DNA from: Henckelia pumila
Taxonomy: Eukaryota; Streptophyta; Magnoliopsida; Lamiales; Gesneriaceae
Assembly: GCF_033568475.1 (NCBI RefSeq)
Contig: NC_133120.1
Span: 92,026,151-92,090,150 of the forward strand
DNA: 64,000 nucleotides
Reading direction: 5' to 3'
Shown: positions 45,955 through 59,400 of the stretch, piece after piece
How positions within the stretch are numbered: position 1 is the first letter of the stretch
Layout: each line of letters opens with the position of its first letter
Program-made: the position numbers and the translations under genes
The notes under the pieces: generated by a model
What the model was told of the DNA's origin: nothing
The model's database searches: none
What the model saw: only the letters and a program-made list of their open reading frames with translations

Positions 45955-46569
45955 TCAATGAGGCAATTTCCGAGCTCGAAATATGGCAAATTTGGAGACC
46001 TCCGAGTACTTGTATTCGATCCCATTACTCTTCAACAACCCTTCAAGCAAATCCTTTGCAATCTCCGGCTCCGCGCTCTCGCATTCAATTTCATAACAAG
46101 TACCGAAATCATACCGTGTTTCATCCATCTCCAATTTCAACCCTTTCCACTCGTAAACAGCTCTCACATTCCTGAAACCCCCCAAACACACCAGACCCTG
46201 ATCTTCGGTGACCTTGAACTCCTCCTTCACCCGTCGAATAATATCGGAGGATGAGTTGAAGCGGAGGAGACGCCACGGCTCCGCAGCGCATTGGCGGGCG
46301 ATGATGGGATCGAAAGACTCCTCTTGTTCTTCTATACGGCTGATTCCGGCGGACAGATTGGGTTTGGATTTTAGAGATAGGATGCAGCGGGAGTCGAGGT
46401 CGTAGAAGCGGAGGCGGAGGGCGGCGAGGTTGGAGGCGAGCTCAGAGTTGGGACCGTCGAAGAAGATGTTTTCTTGGAGGTGGGTTTGGCGGTGGTGAGG
46501 GGAGAGAACGGTGGAGAGGTGCTCGTGGGCGGCGGAGGAGAGGAGGCGGAGCTTTACTTCCACTTCCAT
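45955..46569 (-). CDS. TTM3: Triphosphate tunnel metalloenzyme, TTM3-type (204 aa)
   Basis: This is a CYTH-superfamily enzyme that hydrolyses inorganic tripolyphosphate with a divalent metal, as shown for Arabidopsis TTM3 and expected here. The N-terminal signature E-X-E-X-K is present at residues 2-6. Alternating basic and acidic tunnel strands follow: L-R-L-R-F-Y, L-S-L-K-S-K, E-x-Q-E-E-S-F, V-Y-E-W-K-G-L-K-L-E-M-D-E-T, Y-E-I-E-C-E. The chain ends close to the Arabidopsis length (about 210 aa). Intronless; ATG at 46569 places the signature at the extreme N-terminus as in the family. The reported land-plant arrangement of a CDC26 ORF just upstream on the same transcript was looked for and not seen. 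Confidence 0.92.
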   Translation of the reverse strand: MEVEVKLRLLSSAAHEHLSTVLSPHHRQTHLQENIFFDGPNSELASNLAALRLRFYDLDSRCILSLKSKPNLSAGISRIEEQEESFDPIIARQCAAEPWRLLRFNSSSDIIRRVKEEFKVTEDQGLVCLGGFRNVRAVYEWKGLKLEMDETRYDFGTCYEIECESAEPEIAKDLLEGLLKSNGIEYKYSEVSKFAIFRARKLPH

Positions 46570-48512
46570 TGTTAGCGGCGACTGATTTTCTATCTCGTAG
46601 GTAGATAGATAATTTAGTAAATTTTAGGCCAACTATTTTTTTAAAAAACAAAGACAATTAATTTCACAATTCATATCCATGCACAAATGACAGATTTTGC
46701 GAATGAATGAAGAGTGAATCGAGAGTAAAGACAGAAACGAATAATAAATAATAAAAAAAAATATCAGACTCGCCAGCTCAAATATTCGTTTTTTTTTATA
46801 AAGAAAACTGAGATTAATTAGAATCAAAAAAAGGTTACAAACTGAATTACATACGACGACGGAATGATACGATTGTCAAGATCAGACAAAGAAACAGTGC
46901 TTCTAGCCAAGGTATGAGCAGGCTCAAATATTCGTTTTATTTATCTATATTGTAAAGTATATTGGATCAAATAATCTATCATTCATAAATCATAATATTA
47001 TGTTTTTAAATATTCAAAATTATCTCTATCTATAATTTTGAATTCAATCATATCTTATTTGCATTTTTAAATTTGATGATAATGTCTTTACTATTTACGG
47101 AAATAACTTTTGGGTGGGAAAATGCTATGGTTTCTATTGTTAGCAAAATTTTATGTTCTAAGTTTTATCTATACTCTATACTAAGGTTTTAAAAAGCGTG
47201 AAGCGTGTCGAAGCGTGAGAGCCAAACTTCAAGATTTTTAAGCTCATTAATTCTTTGTGAGATTCTAATTCAATTTATTTCTTCATTCATTTCATATCCA
47301 GTGCCATCGAATATAAACTAAATTAATTGGTCTAATTTAAAACATTAGCTGTAAAATCCCTCAATATGTTCTGTATTCACATCATCGCTACACTTAGTCA
47401 TACAATATTATATATTTCTAACATTGCTAACAATCACTGTAAAAACGTTAATTTATGATATATTTTCGTCTTATTAATCAATTTGTTTTTATAAAAATCA
47501 CGTTTATGCTTATTTAATGACACTTGATATGGTCAACCTATGTCTGACCGTTTTTTACCGCTTTTGGCCGAAGCGAAGCGTTTTAGAGAAGCTTCAAGCT
47601 TAAACGAGATTAAGCGAGATTTAATCAAACTTTTTAAAACAATGCTAAATATAATAGTTGAATATTTTAGAGTGAGGACACCAACATTTTTTTTTTCAAA
47701 TTGTCTTTCACCTATAAATATATATTTTGATTTTATTTATATATTTATAATATTTTTTATCAACTAACTATTATAAATAATGATAAAATGATAAATATAT
47801 TTTAAATTTATTTTTATATTAATTTAGAAAATAAAAAATAATAATTTTAAAAATTATTGAAAAAATTAATATTTATAAATAACATAACAATTAATACTAA
47901 ATATGTTATATGTTTTGCGTGTGTGCGGTTATTCTAGTGTGTGTATATATGTGTGTGGATAGACAAAGCAATCACCCTATTAAAAACAAAAATTTAATTT
48001 TATTCAATCAAAGTAATTTAAATTTTTAAAATTAAATTGTATTTTTTATCTATATTTTAAAAATTTTATATCTATTACTATCTAATAGGTTTTATTAAAT
48101 TACCTTTTTGGTATTTTATGTGAACTTCCAAAAATAACCTTATCGAATAAATAAATAAATAAATAAACTATTTAGCAATTTTATTTATTTATTTTTTTTA
48201 CAATTTTTCCACCATTTCATACTTCACGTTTGACATATTTTAATTTCAAAATTTAAACACTATCACATATATTACTTGCGTGAGATGAGTTTCTTAATTT
48301 TTTATCAACCCCAAGAGCAGTTAAGGTTCCGATGAGTAGTAGTGTATTATAATAAGTTTTTTATTTAAAAATTTTAATAAATGTGATTTTAATATCGTGA
48401 GGTTTTGTAAATTCGAAAAATTATGAATGATAAAATTTTTTATTTTAAATAGAAAAAATTGTTTGTATATATATTATTTTTAATATAACTAGTATTTACG
48501 AGACTAATATTT
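46570..48512. other. Intergenic region with possible foldback element
   Basis: About 46570-46870 is the TTM3 promoter/5' UTR. The foldback-like repeat at 47185-47640 is listed separately. The remainder is very AT-rich with no genes. Confidence 0.5.
47185..47640. repeat. Possible non-autonomous DNA transposon (GAAGCG-rich)
   Basis: The left end ggttttaaaaagcgtgaagcg and the right end (minus strand) gttttaaaaagtttg share a short inverted terminus. Clustered 'gaagcg' / 'agcttc' words occur near both ends. No target duplication could be found. It may be a degraded hAT-like repeat. Confidence 0.35.
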
Positions 48513-48520
48513 AGTATAAT

Positions 48521-49281
48521 CAGAGACGGATTTACACTTGGCTCATCCTGGACTGTAGCCCAGCCCATTGTTTTACCCATTGTTTTATTTTTGCTAAGGA
48601 TATAGTACACTTAAACTCAATCCAATTGTTGTTTTTTTTGGCAAACATATAATGATATCTTATTGGAACATATATATACGGCCCATTTATATAAATATAT
48701 TAAATCTATTGATTATTGTTTTTTTTATCATTGTTAAATTAAATTTTTCATACCCTCGTGACTCTTATGCTCTCTGATTATTATTATTTAAATTAATTTT
48801 TATTTATAATTTCGAGTGTTCACTAGAATGAAATTTAATATTTTCATGAGTAAACCTTCTTGGGTTGTTGAAGATATATTAATTTGTATGGTTACGTATT
48901 AATTTAATTAAAAATAGTTTTGACATGAAAATAGTTTTATCAATTTAATAAAAATAGTTTTATTTATCAATTTAATAAAATTTAAATTTTAAAGTACATC
49001 TAAGATATACTAAAAATAGTTTTGACATGAAAATTTTGTATGTTACGTATTAATTTAATTAACAAATATAAATATTTTGAAAAATGATCTTGTTTTTTTT
49101 AAAACAACTAATCATCCTAAGCTTATTTGAAGTACGGTTTCAAGCACTTTTTTAAGTTTGATCAAGGTCATTTCGTCGTATATATTTTCGGTCATTATGT
49201 GTTTATCCGCATATTAAATATTAAGATGCCGTATTCGATTTATTACATTAAGTTCAAGCCTCCCCTCTAGATCCGTCCCTG
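48521..49281. mobile_element. Non-autonomous hAT-like element, 8-bp target duplication (761 bp)
   Basis: The ends cagagacggat and atccgtccctg are inverted repeats with one mismatch. Direct copies of agtataat flank exactly (48513-48520 and 49282-49289). An 8-bp duplication fits hAT. No transposase ORF. The ends match a common plant pattern (CAGAGACGGA). Confidence 0.85.
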
Positions 49282-50490
49282 AGTATAATAGAAATGAAAA
49301 AAAGTGTGAGTTTGAATGTCAATCCAAATCTTTAGGTTAAACCAAAAACAATTATTGATATTTTATTGTTATACCTTAGGCTTTAATTATTGTAGTTAAT
49401 GGAATTCCATGGAGTCTTTAAAAATCTATTGATATTTTGAATACCTCTAGACTTTTATCGATTTTTTAAAAGTCAAGTTTGAATACCACGTGACTTTTTA
49501 AAACTCATCTTGAATATCACTAAACTTTTATGGAGTATATAAAAGTCTAGATTGAATACACTTTTAAACTCCACAAAAGTCATTAAAATTTAAAAGTCTA
49601 GAACCAATACACCCCTAATCCATTCCTTCAAGCATACATATTCCTTTCTGTCCTTTGTATACTCTCAATTGGAGAATGTTCTGCTCGAGGTATTTAAAAT
49701 TCGTTGAGGTCCAAGATACAAAATCAAATCGATTGATTATCATATTAATCGGGATGACTTTGAAATTCATCATCTTTCAACTGATACTTTCAGTTAGTAA
49801 TTAAAATGAATTTCAAATTCATTTACGAGTATTGTTATTTGAAAGTTAAATTTGAGTCAATTATCCTATTCAAGCTATTCAACCCAACTCAGACCCCTTG
49901 ATCCAAACAAAAAATCTTAAAATATTTGAAAGAAGGAATTAAATTAATCTCCAAACTATTAGCATCCCACACTTATCAAGGTGCTATGTTATTCTCGATA
50001 ATGATTGTGGGCAGGAAAAGTGGAGAGAAAATAACACCAAGCTACGAACCGTTACTTTATCAGCATACATTATAATATATGCTTCTCCTTCCATTTTTTT
50101 TTTCCAAGTTACACAACCGCAAAAAAGTTCATAACAGCTGAGGAGCCTACAAATGCTTACAAGTGATTCTGATGAAGTTTTCCTCAAATCAAGAAAACAT
50201 AAACAACAAAATTGAACCACAAAACATTCTACCACGATTTCAACTGGAATCTAGAACCTCTGATCCTTAATGCATGTTGATAGACGACATACATCCACTA
50301 GATCAGTTTTTGTTTTTCTTATATGAATTAGTAGATGAAACACCCATTGAAGTAGAAGATCAGGGTGTTTTGATTGATTTTGTAAGGGGTATTTACGACT
50401 CATATTCTCAGAACAGTTCTTCGGCTTCACCTGTAATGTTAAGACAGGTAGATACTTACCTCTGAGGCTTATCCTTGAGAATCCTCCTCC
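49282..50490. other. Intergenic and 3' flank of REC/TSS gene
   Basis: A patch at 49390-49618 has four copies of 'aaaagtctag/caagt' type words and ends like a Tourist-type MITE (gtgtattgg on the minus strand), but no matching left end was found. About 50000-50490 is probably 3' UTR. Confidence 0.4.
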
Positions 50491-53400
50491 TCAACGAGCC
50501 GATGCACATATGGACTGTTGATTGTACAAGTCATTTACATTGTTTGTGAACTGCTGGCGGTTTCTTCTCCGCTTTGTGACAAGAACAAATCCTTCCCCGT
50601 CTCTACTGCCGTTCTTCACATTCTTCATTCGTAGCCTTTGGTTGTTATTGTTATCAGGGACAGATTCTTTGTTTCTCTCATTTCCGTAGAATATCTTTAT
50701 AATGGCACTGTCATTTGCAATTGCTTCGGCAGGAGAGGTTGATGTATCATACTTCTTACTGCTTGCTGGAGTGGAGTTTGGAGGGTCTGAAGAATTCTGC
50801 GCTGACTTCACTATGAAGCTGAAAAGTATCTGCCTTGCTAGCTCTTCTTTCTCGGCATCAAAACTGCTTTTCTTAGACGTTTCTCGACTAATACTAGATG
50901 CAATATTTTGGTTAAGCTCCTCTCTATTTGAAAGTGGTGGAACCATGGCAATAGAATCAATAGACGCGCTTGAAGGTTCCACAGCTGAATTCATTTGCCA
51001 TGCTTTTCGAGGAACAAATTCAGGTGCATGCGGGTTCATGGTCTTGGAAGAAATGAAACCATTTTTCCCAACAACGGGGATTCGGTAAGTTGAGAAACCA
51101 TGCCTTATCCGGAAAGTATGACCTGCTCTGTAATAGATAGGTAACCTAGGTCCACAAGGAACTCTTGCCGCAACTGATGGGAATCCCTGGAGCTCTGTGT
51201 GAATGCCTTGGCTCGCCTCGTAGATACTTGGTGCAGAATCAGGCAAAGGGTAGGGACCTGGACTGAAGGGCTTAGCAGCAGCAGAAAGTTTGCTTCCCTT
51301 TGTCTCTGCAGATTTCTCCTGGTTACTAGAACATGAACTGTCTTCAGTATCCGAGGAGGAATTTTCCAAAGGGGATTCATTTTCGTAGACTTCACCTCTA
51401 TTGTCCCCTTTTATACCTTCATCATCTGGTAGTGACTCACATATGCCATCTAAAGACACTGCATTCCTCCTTTCCCGCTGTGGTGTCTCTTTTGGACTAA
51501 TGCACATCCGATCATCAGTATTTTCCTCACATAATTCTTCTACTCTCTCCAGAAAAGGCTTTAAAACCGTACCTGGTGCAGCTGCTGCTACTTCTTTGTA
51601 AGACAATGATTTTGAAGCCAATGCAGGCAGAGTGGCAGGGACAGGAGAATTTTTAGATGTTGATGTAGGAGAAATTTTGCTCGTTGGGCTCTTTGGAGGC
51701 ACTCTACTTGAATCATCGTTTCTATTTATGCTGGTTTGCTTCAAGGGAGACACTTCAGCAAAACTTGCCTTGAATGTTGTCTGATGCCCTCGAGATACAG
51801 CCTCATTTCTATACCTGCTGTCCTTAAAGTTTGAGTATGCGGAATTTATCTTTAATTTGGCAAGCTCTGGATGCTTTCTGGCAAGCTTTTTAACAGCACT
51901 GTTTCCTGACCGGCCTTTTGAGCTAGCTTCCTGCCATCCTCCATCAGAGTTTGCTTCTTGGGTTTCTTCTGAAAATGGATGGTCACTTATTGTGCTTTCA
52001 ATGGGCTTGGATGATTCTTGGGACGGTTTGGTATCTCGAGTGCTATTTTCCTCGACAGTGGTACTAATTTCTGTACTTCCACTTCCAGGGACATTTTCAT
52101 TTTTCCCTCGTAACTCCTCTTCACTCAATTGATCACGAACTGGAGTAAACTATGAGATCATAAAACAAAAGGCGGGAAATATGTAGTTCAGAAGAAAATT
52201 TTAACGTTGCACTCACCACAACAATGGTGAGAACAATGAAAAGATAAATGCATATCCCCATATGACCTGTCAAAATGCTGACGTTGATACAAAAATCTCT
52301 GGCATCAAGTACCGTAAATTTCGAAACAATTTTGTTATAGAAAACATGATTTAGCAACTCCCTGGTGGTATTTAATATCTTTTGCAAAAAATTAATCATT
52401 TATTTCAATGAACTAGACATTAGATATAAAAATGGACAAACTTGTTTATCAACTAGTCCTTTTTAAAATGAAAAAAATACCTTGGTTTGTCGTTTCCTCT
52501 GAGTATCTGCAACCTTTGACTGCTGATCAGGATTTATATAATCAAGGAGATCTGACACACTGCACAAGAAGGATTAAGGTGATGGTTGGCTGGAATATGG
52601 TAGAAGTTTTCCAGTATTAAATCATTACCTTAGATGACCTTTGCTGGCAATGGAAGCATCAGGTTTAGGTGTTCCATTCCGAGCTGCTTCTTGCTGTTCC
52701 AAGGCTTTTGATTCAAAATACTCAAGCCATGCAGCAGCATCCTGAAGGTGCTTGGTTCATAAGTTCTCAACTTTTCTAATGTTCACTCAAAGAAATGTAT
52801 GTGTTGGTATGAACCTTTTAGAGGCACAAACGTAGTAATAGCATGCATATTCATGCATTTGAAAGTTTGTTTTGCAAACATTAATTTTCATCATAATCAA
52901 ACAGAAAGCTCCTATAATACTCAATAGCTGAAAAAGAAAACCTAAATGCATGTGTAAAATATGGTGGTAAGAATTCTAGTGTTGAAGAATTGAAGTAGAA
53001 GAGTGGTTTGAAGTAGGCATGGGAGCAGATGAAATGTGAGTACACCACAAGATGTATCAAAACAATGATTTTCATCTTATAGCATGGTGGTATCAGTAGA
53101 ATATCTAAAACGAATTTCTTAGAAGTTGCCATTTATTAAAGTGGCAAAAGACATAACCAAATATTGCCAAAGGATCCTTTAGCTTAGTGACAACAAGGGT
53201 GAGGCCCCACCAATTATGTGGGTAGTGTAAATAGTTTAGATAAGAGATCCCCTACCCCCATTTTATAAAATTAAAAAAACATAACCAAAGATTAAGTGAA
53301 CCTGCGTTCGAAGATCCTCAGCCCCAAGCTTAGCCTGAAGAATTTGTAATGTAGTCTGTTCGTGTTGCACGCTGAGTGAGTAGGCTTCCATCAAAGAAAG

Positions 53401-56400
53401 TGCTATTGCTATGGCGTGATAGCTAGCAGCAGTCTGTCACATGCGCGTCATATTAGTCATAGATTCTATGATTTTTGGTAATTCATGGATATAAAATATA
53501 TCATCACTTTAAAACTGTTTAGTTGTTGTAACCTGTTCGTGCAGTCAGGGAGATCCAATGAAATGTGTGTATTTAATTTTGTCCCAGTATGAACCATAAA
53601 TTAATGGAGTTGTGTATGTGTCGAGGGATAAAGTGATGCTGAAGTACATACCTGTATGTGATCTGCTCCTAATAATCTCTGGTTGCACTTAAGTGCTTCG
53701 TGTAAATATCTGAGAGCAACATGAACATTTCCGATACCCTCTTCCATCATAGCAATGTTGATGTAAGTAGCTGCAGTGTTTGGGTGAGACAACCCACATG
53801 TAAAATGAAGAAGGTACATAGCACGATTGACATATCTGCCCAAGTTAATAACAATTAACGTGGGTGAGTTTTAAGAACCAGGAATGAGGAGAAATATGCC
53901 ATACAGAAGGAACAAAAGAAATAGACAAAGGTGAGGTGACCGGAAAAAACCAACCAAAACGTAGTAAATTTTTTTCAACTGTTATAAAATCTGAATAGTT
54001 ATAGCGTCTATTATAGCATACCCACAGAATCACAAGTCATAATTTGATCGGAAAAATCTTAATATATGAAACTGAAGAAGATAACATCAATACTAAAATA
54101 AAATCTAACTCAGCAAGGAGCATGATTGATAATACTGTTTTCCAAAGATAAACCTTGAACAACTTTCGGATTCACCACATAAAACAACAGAGACTTTTGA
54201 ATCAATGATAAGAAGTTTCCACGATACAAAGAATCTCCATAACTTACTTTAAAGCCAATTCAATGTGTTGAAGACGATAGTAAAACACAGATAGATCGCC
54301 ATAACTTTTCATCGTATCAGGATGATCAAGCCCCATCTCCCTCTCATTGATATCTAACGCCTTTTGCTGATATATAGTAGCCTGGACAAGACCATGGGAG
54401 ACAAAATTAACTACGCAGGTCTCCTATATGTCATGCAATCAGCTTTCTAAAGGAAACTGGCATCATATGCTGTTTACGGATGCAATAAATCCCAACATAA
54501 GCTCCATGACATTACGTAATCTTTCAACAAGAATATATCCTTGTTTTCTTCATTGATTTACTCCTCTTACATTGTCTAACCTTTTATACAACTTGTACAT
54601 TTGTAAAGTTTGATTCGTTTCCTTGGAGAGGCAGATATATATATACCGTGTTCAGTCAAACGATACATAGCTTTATAACCAAAGTGAAGTTGAAAAATAG
54701 TCCTACCTGATTAAAATCTCCGGTGTGGTACAGAACAACAGCTAGAAGACTGTAAGCACCTGCAGTTGTACGATGATAGGGACCACAAACAGCTATCATC
54801 TTTGCCAGAGCCTTAATTTCCAAGGTTAAAACAAGAGTCAACTATTAGGACATGAAAAGTTGCAGAACACTTGAAACACGAATGACAATTTTGGTACCTT
54901 TGTCCCATAGATAGCAGCATCTTCGAGCTTTCCCTTGTCTAAAGCAATCTTGGATGACTCAAGTAGAGTTCTCCCATCAGCAGAAGAGCACCCTACATGC
55001 TGTACATTATGAGGTAAAAGAAAAGATGCAATCATTCAGATAATGAGTTACAGAAAAACATAAATAAAAATTCAAATTTTACGGAGTATGCTCGGACCTT
55101 GCAGACTGGCACTATACTGATTATATCAGATTTCTTGAATGGCATCGAGCTTTCCAAATCATAGTCTTTAGGAACCAACTCTAATCCAATCTAAAGAACA
55201 GGAATTCAACAAATATTCATAGGTAAGGACATAAGATAAATTATCGGTTAGTACCTTGTGACAAAGTCCCCTGAGAATTGATAGCTTTCTTAAATGTTGG
55301 AATTCATCTCTCATTCTCCAACCAAATCTTTTCTCCAAATATATTCGCAGCCATTGCAATTTGAGCATTTGATCACTGAGGCCATTATCCCCGACATTGT
55401 TAGAGGCAAGCAAGAAATTTAAGGTTGAGGCAATTGCAGTGGACAGAGTATCTTTACTCTGAACAGAAGCAATAACAGCTCGAATTACATGCTTAAAAGC
55501 TCGAGCAATCATCTCATGTATACAAAGAGACTGTATATGAGGAAGCTTCTCGGTAAGTTCAACCTGATTCAAGAAATACAATTAATTTCCAAAGACAAAC
55601 ATGAATCACCCCACACCAAACACCCCACCCCAAAAAAAAAACAGACAGATATTATTCACTCACCACGCGGCCTAGGGAGCGCATTTGTAACCCTCTAAGA
55701 TGCATGAAGTCAGTCAGTGTGCGACCATCAACTGGAGAAAGTTCAAGTGATGCAAAGTCTGTCACCTGAAAAAATATATATATACGGGGCCATTTGTCTC
55801 AAACCCAAGGTGGTGTTCCCATAGTCGTATCAATTAGAACTAGAAATGAAATAAATACCAGCTTCGGCAGAGCTACATCATCATAATACGTGTGCACCAT
55901 CTTGATCAGCTCATCCACCGACTGCATATTATAACAATGAATTATTAGCACACAAGCAATTCAATTGCGTTTGGAAATGATAATGAGCAGAAATTCTTAC
56001 AGAATCAAACAAGTTAACCTGAGAGAAACTACAGCTGTATTACATTGGGAGGGGTCAAATTCTCAAATGACGAGTCCTTGCCCCTCAAAATGCAGGCTAA
56101 TCATGAGATTTTGCATCTAAATGGAAGCCTACCATTGAACAAATAACAGGCAACATAAAATCTCCATCATCATCCCAACAACATAACAACCAAAATGCAC
56201 TAGCATACATTTTCAGGGAAGTGATGAAATATTATTCAATCCTCATTTTGTCAAAAAGGAAATCAAATGACTCAATGTAAACTATACTCAAAAGTCACTA
56301 TATCTGCTGTGAAAGAAAACCACAAAAATAAATTTCTAGAGATAACATTTCTTATTGAGCACTGACAGCATAGCTTTTTAAATGCATCAAAAGATATCAG

Positions 56401-59400
56401 TCATCCTGTCATTTCTACATGCCTTCAACCCTTTGTATCTTGGACACGGGCTTTGGCTTCGAGGGAAGCAAGAGGGAACCATTACACACTATTTCTTGCC
56501 CATGTGAATGATACAAGATAATGAAACAGTACCTTTGTATGGAGACCAAACCCAGTTTCTTTCAAACGTAAAAAGGCCTCTTGAGGAACATATTTCAGCA
56601 AGTCCACTACACCATCAGAATCACAGGTATTTATCTCTGCCATGTTGCTCTCCATGTGTATATCGCTGGCACCAGTATCATTTGTTTCATCCTTACCACC
56701 ATCACTGGGTGTTCTCTTATCCCTCGTCTTCAACATTTTAAATTGTCTACCAAGTCCTTTGATCACTGATTCAGTTTTGTTGTTATCCTCGTTATCTCCA
56801 GATTTGTTATCCGCAGGTGTTTCCTGCTTCTGTAGATGCTGCACCCAACAAGAACCAAGTTCCCATCTGATACACCTTGCGGTTATAGCAGGATTGTCCA
56901 CTAACCTTTTCAGACCCTCTTTAATAACTTTCTGGACCAGACATCTTGAACTTTCAACATCCCTTAAATCAGGTTGAAGGGTCTGGCCTCCGACGAGTGC
57001 TTCAGAGCATGGATCATTGAGAATTACCCTTAAACTGTCAAAAAACAAGACATCGGTTATTTTTGTATATGACGACTGATTCACCAACAGAGACACAACC
57101 AACTGTTTCAACGGTTATTAAAGGCAATTCAACAACATATTTCAAATATCCTAACTTTAATAGACTACGAACTCTATATAATATAATTTTGATAAGCAAC
57201 CATGGCGTAACTCCAAAAAATAAATTAACTTATACTGAAAACCTTTCCGGAGAACAGGATAGATCAGAATCACGTAAACTACAAGGCGAAACACTTAGCT
57301 AAGTTAATTACAACAAGCGAATTATTCCAAGATAACCCTGAAAAGATGCTAATGCCAAATGAAGACCCTGTAATCCATGCTAGTTGGTTATCTTGGTAGA
57401 GTATTAAATTATCTTTGACAACAGTTCAATTATAGCTGTTCAAAGACTCATGAGGCCCGCTTTATCTGTAGACCAAGTTTTCTCATAACCAACCATACCA
57501 CTGATACAAAAAATGGATGACTAAACAGGAATTGTTAGCTATTTTTGTTCGTAAACAGGAACTGCATTTTTTTTGTATACCTATTTTAAGGTAGAGTTTG
57601 GGATTGCTTCTAGGAAGCACTTTTGAGCTTTTCTTTCACAAAATAATAATTCATGATTTTGGATTTTTAAACAACCATTAAGTTCGCACTGCAACCACAC
57701 AAAGATAAGTAACAAAACCTGTTGATGTTAAGTGCATTGCTGCCACCATCAGGTTGGTCCTCAATTTCAATATCTTGCAAACAACTCCTACCCTCTTTAA
57801 CTTCTCCATTGACCTTGACAGTTGCAGTGTAGCCGCACTGCCTGACAACAACTACACCCAAGGACGAAGTGTCCTGCCAAATATAGCACACTTGTCATTA
57901 TCCGCCATAATTGGTTCAACATTAGGATGCGGAACTTGGCATGCAGCACAAAAGAAGGATTAGGTTACCCAAAGCATGCAAGTGATTAATGATATGTCCG
58001 CAAAAAGACTATGAAGGACGGTTCTACAGAATTTCTTTTAAAAATGGAAGGAAACTGAAGAAGTTTAAGTTCCATTGATGGGCAAGGAACACAACATCAT
58101 TCCAACGTTTAACTGAAAAAATGCCAGTTTTTTGGTTTATGCAAGGAAAGAAATTAAGCATCACAAAGAAGTATGATAGTTCTTTAAAAGCTATGCACAG
58201 ATAAATAAATAACTTCCATGAGGAGTATTTGACTATATCATATGGAATGATGGATTATTCAAATGTACTCACAATCCGTTAATACACCACATGGAACATT
58301 CCAACATAACCAAGCTAATGACGGTAAAAAATGAATACGCAGGCTGATGATATTAGTTTTAGTAAAGTGCGCCGTGAAAAAGCAACCATGATCATACATG
58401 CTGGAAGAAGTAAAAGCCAAAATTATGATGCATGAGATAACTGGAAATACTAGTCTGGTGTACAGCCAAGCTATTCAAATACTCCTCCGCCCACCGAGTA
58501 AGTTAGTAAATAAAGTTGTGTCATAAGAGGTAAAAGTCAACTCACGTGTATAACTACACTTTCATCTGCAGTTACACCTTTCAGTAGATTTCTTCGAGAA
58601 ACTTCACTAGCAGATTCATTGAATGCAATACTGCCCAAAATCTTGAAACCAGTTTTCAAGCTTGCATCTGCATCATCTCTTTCGACTATAATTGAAAGGT
58701 CACCAATGCGACTCTCATGCACAACTGAACCAGAACTGAAATTTGTCGCGCACTTTGCAGCGGAATCGATCACTTTCTGTATAGCTGAAACAGCTTTAAA
58801 GATGGAGACATCAAGAAAAAGATTATGAACCAGAAACGCCTTTCTATCTCGAACCACCCTTTCTTCTTCAGTTTTGCAAGGCATGCTTGCCAATATCGCA
58901 AAGTCTGTCGCCCATGGCCTACTATCATACTCTCCAAATCGTCCACGGCCTCCGCCATTTCCTCCCAGACTCTCGTCCTCTGCCGGCAAGGGAACAAAGT
59001 TTGAAGCTGAATCAGCAACAGACAGAGGAAGAAGCCAGGTATTCGCACGGAATCCATATGGAAGGTTGCCAAACTGAAAAGAGCATCATGCCCACTCATT
59101 TCTCTTAAAGTTTACTTTCAATTTGGACAACAGTTACTTTGTCTAAATGGAAATTTACCTTATTGCGTTCCACAAATGCTTTCATCAAGGATGCATACGC
59201 CTGCAAGTACGATATTGCTATTTATTATATTATTTAAAAGATGTGGTTGCGTTCTTTTATATGAAAACAACCGCTACAAATATTTGAAGGGTATTTCTAT
59301 GATTTTCAATATTTCAATAAATTTTTAACTCCCAAACTTGGCTTGTACACAAGCCTGCTGAGTTCGGAAGCAGAGCATTTAACTACTTGCTCGGGCTCAT

